Origin: Candidatus Thorarchaeota archaeon
GTDB lineage: Archaea; Asgardarchaeota; Thorarchaeia; Thorarchaeales; Thorarchaeaceae
Reading direction: 5' to 3'
NCBI GenBank assembly: GCA_016841005.1
Contig: JAEORG010000255.1
Span: 1 to 13,282 of the forward strand
Length of the DNA: 13,282 nucleotides
The translations under genes were made by a program, and so were the position numbers. Under the pieces are notes generated by a model. It ran no database searches, was not told the DNA's origin, and was given only the letters and a program-made list of their open reading frames with translations. This document shows, piece by piece, positions 8,301 to 13,282 of this stretch (position 1 is the stretch's first letter; each line of letters starts with the position of its first letter).

Positions 8301-9063
8301 GAATGGTTCTCCCTTGTACTTTGGTTACAGTTAGTTTCTTTTCAGTTGAACTGAACCCATGAGCCATACTTGTTCCAATGCGAAGATTTGTTTCAATGAC
8401 TGCTACAATTAGGCCATCTGTGTATATTTCTTGGTTATAGATGATGCTACTTGTACGATCTCCTGAAATGTTAAGAGTAGATCCACCAGTGAATGGTATT
8501 CTATTGTCAGACATCGATAGTAATTCGGAGAGTACTGATGTGATATCAACAGGTTCACCAACCTCTGGTTCAGTTGTTAGAACCATTCCAAATGCAGACC
8601 GTCCTACATCAACAAGACTATGCCAATTTTCCTCTCTCGACTCTCCGAAGTACTTAGTCAACTCATCAGATTTCATTGCATTCTTGAGCGCTTTACCCCA
8701 ATTCTCAGATAGTTCACTACCTATTCCAATACTTAAAGTCAGAAACGGCGATGCAATTGCAACAGCGCTCACTTCAATACCTCTTGCTGGAGTTATTTCA
8801 GACACTATTCCAATAACAGGAGCATCATCGACAATAGATGATATTCCTGCTAACACCTCAGGAAGCCCTTCATCACCCCTTACGTGAACGAGTAAAACAG
8901 AGAGGGGATGTTCAGCCACAGATTCCATAGCCTTTGTTGCTGCATCTACTCCAACTGAAAAATGGTCGTCACCTCTTACAATTGCATATCCTACTTCTAC
9001 GTTAGGAATTGAACGACCACTTTCCATCTTTCTCATAACCATCCGGATGCTCTTGATATGCAC
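5359..9063 (-). CDS. FIST-PAS-GAF-PAS-GAF sensor histidine kinase
   Basis: This 1234-residue soluble kinase has no membrane span. In order: FIST_N (about 22-220) and FIST_C (about 221-405), a proposed small-ligand (amino-acid) sensing module; PAS (about 430-548); GAF (about 557-718); PAS (about 722-840); GAF (about 848-1015, phytochrome-kinase-like, with WFGYIGFDD at 979-987); the phosphoacceptor helix with H1038 followed by D; and an ATPase domain with N-box N1141/N1145, G1 DDGPG (1173-1177) and G2 GASTTGGGLG (1190-1199). Key residues are intact, so it should autophosphorylate. It has no receiver domain, and no response regulator is in the window. The longest start is GTG at 9063 without a clear SD; in-frame ATGs at 9042, 9036 and 9027 are alternatives that all keep the FIST domain. 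It diverges from the glutaredoxin/thioredoxin reductase operon. Its transmitter resembles that of the five-PAS kinase beyond that operon. Confidence 0.93.
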   Translation of the reverse strand: MHIKSIRMVMRKMESGRSIPNVEVGYAIVRGDDHFSVGVDAATKAMESVAEHPLSVLLVHVRGDEGLPEVLAGISSIVDDAPVIGIVSEITPARGIEVSAVAIASPFLTLSIGIGSELSENWGKALKNAMKSDELTKYFGESREENWHSLVDVGRSAFGMVLTTEPEVGEPVDITSVLSELLSMSDNRIPFTGGSTLNISGDRTSSIIYNQEIYTDGLIVAVIETNLRIGTSMAHGFSSTEKKLTVTKVQGRTILELDGHPPEDELGKYGTIDSLNIGRVGAFGSIRHLLIEEITPEGILISESLSKGTELTILEPEGNDLEEAGFEAFNKALIRGSIEEPILCLVFSSVYRRKMLGNQAADDIEMVRPSRPGMYIVGFDTGGEIGLTDEGANRYNHKTVSVLVLGQKLSYAAEVANQNKQLLGKLMIAEASQRTLLDLMPDAILATNKALKITHWNPQAQKLLGHEKESVIGLSVTEILHPRLRWTLENTAHQLLESGESSTSSFDAEVFRSDQSIVPVEVTLSFNPHEERYSFVIVFHDITEHKTLETILDRERRAYKSIAEAAINAPTIEDFCNQTLEGIMSTLGYDIGTFRLYDEERQVLVLTACIGIDSDTLEKELYVRPFEESGYLGSESAFSMQAVFSPNVREDPNLVGKDERIGRLGIEATVIWPVKSSTGDLLGILNIAAYTPKDDTEESRMFFEVLADMFATVIERRLTQEALSESESKVRTILQSMRDMVFVFDEDDQYIEAYYSDPSLVYGDPEEFMGKHLSEALPPSVADSLIRTAKRVRETKQPETLDYSLNIEGRTLWFSANISLHEDGHSIVSVSRDITARKDAEIALARRLEYEKALANISQSLLLSKEEIGGSLNYALDTLRKVTDVSRVYIFENVVDKELGLSTRVMTESVHEGIEKEEDMYPGRLTAYRDGYSRWSKELSEGRYIVGLVEELPEQEQKKLLELGVKAILVIPLWVQDHWFGYIGFDDTKIKRHWTIDEIRLLRTAAEMISGYLVRQSTDAELKSSVRDLELYSSILRHDFANDIMLILNQIEAAEILGMDEQQLTEIMKTSKVAAERMNQVLSVFQTESQKSRNRVRDLLEDVIEQSKKAHPSLTISLKLDEAAAAAEIAGGRLLPMVFSNLMRNAEEYAGVAANVSITARLLDREIEFVISDDGPGVDKSIKDKLFQAGASTTGGGLGLYLCKRVVVGYRGTMEYIKSDSSGAAFRIILPLAR

Positions 9064-9203
9064 TCTGACATTGCTTTTTCTGTCATAAAGAATGCTCGGT
9101 TATCCTCTTTTAGTCACATATGATAACACATTTGTCAAAATCTATATCAGTCTTAATTACAGAACAATCCCGTCTGAGAAATTAAAATTTGGAGCGCTAA
9201 TTT
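9064..9203. promoter_or_regulatory. Divergent promoter region, FIST kinase / redox operon
   Basis: These 140 bases hold both promoters. For the + operon, tctatatc (9141-9148) is a fair TATA-like box, giving a leader of about 30 bases and an SD GGAG at 9191-9194, nine bases before the ATG. For the kinase, the minus strand offers ctttatga (9083-9090), which would start transcripts near 9061 and favour one of the ATG starts, or a farther box overlapping 9139-9147. Kinase and redox operon could therefore share regulation; no clear operator is seen. Confidence 0.4.
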
Positions 9204-9446
9204 ATGGCCACTGCAACTATCTATACTGCGACGAAATGTCCCCATTCTCAGAAACTGAAGCAGTTTCTTGATGAACATGGTGTATCTTATGATGAGGTAT
9301 GTGTACTGGACGACCTAGATAGTTTTGATCTTATCTATGAAAAGACACAGCAGAGAGGGATTCCAGTCACTATAATTGGAAATGATGTTTTCGTTGGGTT
9401 CGATCGTAGAACGGAACGAAAATTAAAACGGACATTGGGGGCATAA
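9204..9446 (+). CDS. Glutaredoxin-like protein with CPHS active site
   Basis: This 80-residue thioredoxin-fold protein carries the marks of the glutaredoxin/NrdH group: an N-terminal strand (ATIYTAT), the active site C12-P-H-S15 at the start of helix 1, the cis-proline loop GIPVT (52-56) and the VFVGFD strand-turn (62-67). The second active-site cysteine is replaced by serine, so the standard dithiol mechanism is not available. C33 is the only other cysteine and could serve as an atypical resolving residue, or the protein may work by a monothiol/glutathionylation-type or Fe-S-related route. An SD, GGAG (9191-9194), supports the start. The TAA overlaps the next ATG by one base (TAATG), so it is translationally coupled to thioredoxin reductase, its probable reductant. 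A glutaredoxin homologue paired with a thioredoxin-reductase-like flavoprotein is known from Clostridium pasteurianum (Cp9/Cp34), where it feeds a peroxiredoxin. Confidence 0.9.
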   Translation: MATATIYTATKCPHSQKLKQFLDEHGVSYDEVCVLDDLDSFDLIYEKTQQRGIPVTIIGNDVFVGFDRRTERKLKRTLGA

Positions 9447-10381
9447 TGGTGTACGACTTAGTAATCATCGGATCTGGTGTAACAGGTTATGGTGCTGCTA
9501 TGTACGCAGCAAGACTTGAGCTCTCTGTTGCTGTTATTGGAGATGTTGATGGGGGAACAATCACACTTACAGATGATGTAGCTAATTATCCTGGTTTCAA
9601 GCAGTTGACTGGGACTGAACTGGCAAATGAAATCCGTTCGCACGCAGAGTCGTATCCTGTGCACATCGAAACTGGAACTGTAATTGACCTCATTAAAGAT
9701 GAACAGAATTTCTTCTACGTTATCACAGACAAAAAGACATTCTTAGCGAAATCTATTCTTATTGCCACAGGTATGAAAGAACGTGAATTAGAAGTGCCTG
9801 GACATGATGAGCTTAGAAACAAAGGTGTGAGCTACTGTGCGCTTTGCGATGCGCCATTGTTCAAGGATAAAGTTGTTTCAGTTATCGGGGGAAGTGATAG
9901 TGCTGCAAAAGAAGCACTTCTGTTATCGAAGTACTGCCAAAAAGTCTACTTAATTTACAGGAAGGCAAAGATACGGCCAGAACCAGTGAATGCTCGAAGA
10001 ATAGAGAATGAACCGAAGATAGAGGTAATTACGAATACGAATGTTACTGAAATATTGGGACCTGAGAAGGTGACGGGAGCGAAACTTGACAACCCATACA
10101 ACGGAACAGATCACCTTGCAATGGATGGAATCTTCATTGCTATCGGAGGTATTCCGTACTCTGAACTTGCAGTGAAGTTGGGAGTTGAAGTCAATCAGAA
10201 GGGTGAAATCATCATTGATAGATCAAGCAGGACTAATATTCCAGGGGTCTTTGCAGCAGGAGATGTTGTCGATACTGAATTTAAACAGGCAATCACCGGG
10301 GTTGCAGAAGGAGTCCATGCTGCATATCAAGCATATCGCTATGTCAATGAGACTGAATTCGTAATTACTTGTGATAAGTAA
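9446..10381 (+). CDS. trxB: Thioredoxin reductase (FAD-dependent)
   Basis: The 311-residue, low-molecular-weight type enzyme passes electrons from a nicotinamide cofactor through FAD and a CxxC pair to a small thiol protein. Visible motifs: FAD-binding GSGVTGYGAA (9-18, with VT where the common form has PA); TITLTDDVANYPGF; ATGMKERELEVPG; redox pair C131-A-L-C134-D; second Rossmann loop GGSDSAAKEA (148-157); and the FAD-binding TNIPGVFAAGDV near the C-terminus. The bacterial NADPH 2'-phosphate motif HRRDxxR appears here as YRKAKIR, keeping only part of the basic set, so NADH or another donor is possible. This matches what I recall of an archaeal branch of the family. Its ATG overlaps the glutaredoxin stop, so that protein is the likely substrate. 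It ends 12 bases from the convergent five-PAS kinase. Confidence 0.95.
   Translation: MVYDLVIIGSGVTGYGAAMYAARLELSVAVIGDVDGGTITLTDDVANYPGFKQLTGTELANEIRSHAESYPVHIETGTVIDLIKDEQNFFYVITDKKTFLAKSILIATGMKERELEVPGHDELRNKGVSYCALCDAPLFKDKVVSVIGGSDSAAKEALLLSKYCQKVYLIYRKAKIRPEPVNARRIENEPKIEVITNTNVTEILGPEKVTGAKLDNPYNGTDHLAMDGIFIAIGGIPYSELAVKLGVEVNQKGEIIIDRSSRTNIPGVFAAGDVVDTEFKQAITGVAEGVHAAYQAYRYVNETEFVITCDK
10365..10381. terminator. Hairpin over the thioredoxin reductase stop codon
   Basis: A 6-base inverted repeat, ttactt (10365-10370) and aagtaa (10376-10381), has a 5-base loop, and its right arm contains the TAA stop. It resembles the repeat at 5359-5376 in position and sequence, again at a convergent junction. 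The stem is short, so a chance origin is possible. Confidence 0.25.
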
Positions 10382-10393
10382 GCTCTCTAAATA

Positions 10394-12952
10394 CTAGGAA
10401 ACAGGTAAGACAATGCGAAATGTTGCACCATTGCTAGAGCTTGTCAACAGAGTCATAGTTCCTCCATAACCTTCTATCACTTTCTGACTCAAATGAAGGC
10501 CATATCCTCCCCCAGACGTGGATGCACCTTTCTCAAAGATACGAGGCAAAACAGCTTCATCAATACCTGGACCATTATCTGCAATATCAATTATTACATT
10601 TGTTTTAGTAAACTTGACTGTGATGATTATGTTGACGTTTTTTCCACCATAGATATACGCATTCCGAAAGAGATTGTCGAAGACCATAGGTAATAGTCTA
10701 CCTGCATTGACAGTCTTACCCCGAGGTCTATTTTCAACCTTAATTTCTATTTTTAGTCCTTCTTGTGCATTTTCTGCAATTTCTGCAAGTTTCTCCAAGA
10801 GTTGAACGATATCTCTCTCTTCCTCACGTGTAGGTCTCTTGAATGCGTCTAATAGACGAACCATCCTTGTTGAAGAAGCTTCAACAACTGTACTGCATGT
10901 TTCTGTCAATGATCCAGGCTCTGAAACCATCTTGGCTGCTTCTGCATGACCTAAGACAATCTGTAGGTCTGAGCGGAGGTCATGTTGAAGTAGGCTTGCA
11001 TATAATTCAAGATCTCTATATGAACGCTCTAATTCGTTCTGTGCGGTTCGTATCTCCGTAATGTCCCTTTGTATTGAGAGTGAATGAAGGACCTTACCTC
11101 TCTTATCTCGTAATGCACTTGAGCTTAAGAGAACAATTCTTCGTTCTCCTGACTTGGTCTGAATCACAATTTCCTCGTCCTTAAGCTGTCCAGTATCCCT
11201 CCATTTCTCGAGGAGTTCCTTCATCAATTCTTGTGATTCTACAGGATATAATATGCTGAGTGGTTTACCAATCATCTCAGTTTTTGAGTAGCCCATTTTC
11301 TCTAGAGCTGCTTTATTTGCATCAAGAATTTTACCCTCTGGTGACACCATGTAACAATAATTTGGCTCATTTTCGAAGAATTTTCTAAAGCGCTCTTCAC
11401 TCTTCTTAAGTGCTTCAGCACCTTGACGAGTTTCTGTGATGTCTAGCATAGTACCAATTGCTCTAATCGTCTGACCTTTACTATCCCTTTCTGTAGTACG
11501 ACCCTGCTCAAGGACCCACTTGTAATCTCCATTTTTAGTTAGCAATCTGTGTTCAGATGAATAAAGTTCGGATTTTCCATTTGTATGATCATGCCAGATT
11601 CGTTTTGCCTGAATAGAATCATCTGGATGAAGTAAATGTTCCCATGTTTTCATACTAGGTTTTAATTCATCCGTCGTGTACCCAAGAATATTGGCATATC
11701 TCTCATCGAATATTAGTACATCATCTCTAGCATTCCAATCCCAGACACCGAGATTTCCACCATGAAGCGCAAGCTCAAGTCGCTCTTCACTCTCTCTTAG
11801 AGCCTTCTGTTCTTCTCTGGCTTTAGTGATATCGAGCTTCACTGCAACAAAATTAGTTATTTTACCAGCTGTATCATGAATGGGTGATATCCATGCTTCT
11901 TCCCAGTATATCTCTCCATTCTTTTTTCTATTTGCAAACTCGCCATGCCACTCTTTCCCATTTGTAATAGTTTCCCAAAGATTGCTGTATGTTTCTGGAG
12001 GAGTTAATTCGGTTTTTAATATCCTGGGATTTTTACCAATTGCTTCTTCAAGACTATATCCTGTTAAAATTGTAAATTTTGGATTGACATATTCGATACT
12101 ACCGTCAGCATCCGTTATTACCACAGATGCTGGGCTTTGTTCTATAGCTCGAGAGAGTTTTGTAACTTGAAGTTCAACATCTCTTCTGCTTGTGATATCT
12201 CTGGCGATATTTTGAATATACTTTGGATTACCATCTGAATCGTATTCAAGTGCAATGTTGAGTTCAGCAACAACCTTGGAACCATCTTTCTTAACGAAAG
12301 TGCGTTCATAAAGCGGAAAAGATTCTCCTAGAAGGAGCCTATCGAACATGGAATTTGCACTTGAGATTTCGTTAGGATCTATTACTTCTCTGAAAGAAAG
12401 TTGTAACATTTCTTCTCTAGAATATCCTAACAGTTCCTCTGCTTTCTTATTGAAATCTATATAATTCCCATCAAGACCAATTAGGAATATCGCATCATTG
12501 GTATTTTCAAAAAGAGCTCTGTATCTCTGCTCAGATTCTCTTAAGGAGCTCAGTAAGTTTTCTCGTTCAGTTGTATTCCGGATGACTGTTATAACTTGAA
12601 TTGTCTTACCATCTTTAAGGACTGGAATTTTACTAGTTTCAGTATCAATTATAGCACCATCAATCTCTGTTCTTTCCTTTGTTCTGACAGTCACACCTTT
12701 CTCGAATACCTCTGTGTATTCTTCGAATACATTTTCTAGCAAAAAGGGGAATACATCTTGCAGCTTCTTTCCAAGGATATCTCTGTCCAATCCTAAAATG
12801 TCGAGCCATTCTTCAAATGCTGCATTCGCGAGAATTATGTGTAAGTCAGAGTCTACAACATGGAGAGGATCATCTAGTGCCTCCAATGTATTTCGATATT
12901 GTCTTTCCGACTCATTTAGGTCTTTGACCGTCCAGTCATCCCGGGTTTTCAT
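10394..12952 (-). CDS. Five-PAS sensor histidine kinase
   Basis: This 852-residue soluble kinase has five PAS domains in tandem, each closed by a D-I-T or similar motif: about 18-130 (ends RNTTER), 137-257 (ARDITSR), 264-378 (KLDITKA), 388-508 (MLDITET, with WDWN, the PAS_3 type) and 516-634 (QRDITEI). A helix then carries phosphoacceptor H657-D. The ATPase domain shows N-box N760/N764, G1 DNGPG (792-796) and G2 GASTSGGGYG (809-818), all intact. It has no membrane span, GAF or receiver domain. PAS pockets often bind haem, flavin or small ligands, but no family-specific cofactor residue is obvious. The transmitter is closely related to that of the FIST kinase, while the sensor half is not. The ATG at 12952 has only a weak SD. 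It converges on the thioredoxin reductase gene with a 12-base gap. Confidence 0.93.
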   Translation of the reverse strand: MKTRDDWTVKDLNESERQYRNTLEALDDPLHVVDSDLHIILANAAFEEWLDILGLDRDILGKKLQDVFPFLLENVFEEYTEVFEKGVTVRTKERTEIDGAIIDTETSKIPVLKDGKTIQVITVIRNTTERENLLSSLRESEQRYRALFENTNDAIFLIGLDGNYIDFNKKAEELLGYSREEMLQLSFREVIDPNEISSANSMFDRLLLGESFPLYERTFVKKDGSKVVAELNIALEYDSDGNPKYIQNIARDITSRRDVELQVTKLSRAIEQSPASVVITDADGSIEYVNPKFTILTGYSLEEAIGKNPRILKTELTPPETYSNLWETITNGKEWHGEFANRKKNGEIYWEEAWISPIHDTAGKITNFVAVKLDITKAREEQKALRESEERLELALHGGNLGVWDWNARDDVLIFDERYANILGYTTDELKPSMKTWEHLLHPDDSIQAKRIWHDHTNGKSELYSSEHRLLTKNGDYKWVLEQGRTTERDSKGQTIRAIGTMLDITETRQGAEALKKSEERFRKFFENEPNYCYMVSPEGKILDANKAALEKMGYSKTEMIGKPLSILYPVESQELMKELLEKWRDTGQLKDEEIVIQTKSGERRIVLLSSSALRDKRGKVLHSLSIQRDITEIRTAQNELERSYRDLELYASLLQHDLRSDLQIVLGHAEAAKMVSEPGSLTETCSTVVEASSTRMVRLLDAFKRPTREEERDIVQLLEKLAEIAENAQEGLKIEIKVENRPRGKTVNAGRLLPMVFDNLFRNAYIYGGKNVNIIITVKFTKTNVIIDIADNGPGIDEAVLPRIFEKGASTSGGGYGLHLSQKVIEGYGGTMTLLTSSSNGATFRIVLPVS

Positions 12953-13062
12953 ATAAACACTCGACTCTAGTTTTGTGCGTTCAATTTGACGGCGCTATTT
13001 TATGTGGGGAACAGTGGGGGCGTCATAATCTTTCTTATTAGACCTTTGGATAAAGAACCAAA
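12953..13062 (-). promoter_or_regulatory. Probable promoter of the five-PAS kinase
   Basis: In this 110-base gap between two minus-strand genes, the minus strand has a TATA-like cataaaatag (about 12995-13004). This would put the transcript start near 12973 and leave a leader of about 20 bases. The rest holds the 3' end of the YCII gene transcript; a weak tttgg/ccaaa repeat lies just after its stop. No other element is seen. Confidence 0.35.
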
Positions 13063-13282
13063 TTAGGCTGTAGGCCCTAAGGCCACTCTCCAGGGGTAGA
13101 GTTCCGCATGAAAGATTTTTGCCTTAACTGCTGGATCAGATCGCATTATCTCTTCTGCCTCTTCTTGACTCTCAACTTCTAACATAACTAAGCCAATTAA
13201 AACATCTGAGAATCTTCCTGCCATCATTACCTTTCCACTTTCGTTCAGATTCTTTAAGTGTTCAAAGTGCCTTTCTACAATC
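13063..13282 (-). CDS. YCII-domain protein, partial (5' end outside window)
   Basis: Reading the minus strand from the window edge gives 72 codons and a TAA at 13063-13065. The visible part starts IVERHFEHLKNL, continues through GKVMMAGRFSD and GLVMLEVES, and ends AELYPWRVAL plus a short tail. This order (HxxHL helix, GRFSD turn, GLVxLEV strand, ExAEEIMRSDPAVK helix, HAELYPWRV strand) is that of the YCII/YciI ferredoxin-like fold. The histidine pair (H5/H8 of the visible part) and D26 occupy the region of the His/Asp dyad proposed as catalytic in that family. YCII proteins are small dimeric enzymes or accessory proteins of largely unknown reaction; some are involved in haloaromatic breakdown. 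Only about 15-25 N-terminal residues should be missing. It lies upstream of the five-PAS kinase on the same strand, 110 bases away. Confidence 0.85.
   Translation of the reverse strand, partial: IVERHFEHLKNLNESGKVMMAGRFSDVLIGLVMLEVESQEEAEEIMRSDPAVKAKIFHAELYPWRVALGPTA

Noticed and set aside
8075..8887. Long plus-strand open frames opposite the FIST region (for example 8441-8887)
   Set aside because: They lie antisense to a well-supported kinase, show no recognisable domain and are serine/proline-rich in the way expected of shadow frames.
9099..9127. 6-base inverted repeat gttatc/gataac with a 17-base spacer between the FIST kinase and the redox operon, a possible operator
   Set aside because: In 140 bases of AT-rich DNA a 6-base repeat with a spacer of this length is expected by chance, and the symmetry does not extend further.
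10394..12952. Fused receiver domain or membrane anchor in either large kinase
   Set aside because: Both proteins end directly after the ATPase domain, and no hydrophobic stretch is long enough for a membrane span.
1..13282. CRISPR arrays, insertion sequences, tRNA or rRNA genes
   Set aside because: No spaced direct repeats, transposase motifs, terminal inverted repeats or RNA-gene sequences were seen on either strand.

Overview
The window most resembles a piece of an Asgard-type archaeal genome (Thorarchaeia-like is my best guess, by inference only). The reasons are: a stand-alone Ras/Rab/Arf-class small GTPase; a leucine-rich-repeat protein with 24-residue repeats of the type I recall as common in Asgard proteomes; an archaeal-flavoured thioredoxin reductase; very large cytoplasmic multi-PAS/GAF histidine kinases; and AT-rich TATA-like boxes combined with Shine-Dalgarno (SD) sites. 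Coding density is high. I see no tRNA, rRNA, CRISPR array or insertion sequence.

Layout, left to right. (1) A polytopic membrane protein (12-1055, + strand, start possibly outside the window) is followed after 37 bases by a small GTPase (1093-1629, +). (2) Facing them on the minus strand are three genes, transcribed right to left: an LRR protein (stop at 3535), an unrecognised helical protein whose ATG directly follows the LRR stop codon, and, 70 bases further on, a ferritin-like protein that starts at TTG behind a strong SD. (3) A short protein with an acidic tail (4992-5351, +) diverges from the LRR gene across a compact promoter region. (4) A 1234-residue FIST-PAS-GAF-PAS-GAF histidine kinase (5359-9063, -) converges on it. 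(5) Diverging from the kinase is a two-gene redox operon: a glutaredoxin-like protein with a CPHS active site (9204-9446) and a thioredoxin reductase (9446-10381), overlapping by one base. (6) A second histidine kinase with five PAS domains (10394-12952, -) converges on the reductase. (7) The right edge holds the 3' part of a YCII-domain gene (13063-13282, -).

Two themes stand out. First, a redox-relay operon lies between two orphan soluble histidine kinases. Their phosphotransfer and ATPase modules are recognisably paralogous while their sensor halves are unrelated, which suggests signalling to a shared partner or pathway. No response regulator is present in the window. Second, a GTPase with an Arf/Roc-like GGQ switch-II motif lies near a translationally coupled LRR/helical protein pair of unknown function. 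This may be a eukaryote-like signalling or scaffold module. The LRR/helical pair is the best candidate here for something not yet described.
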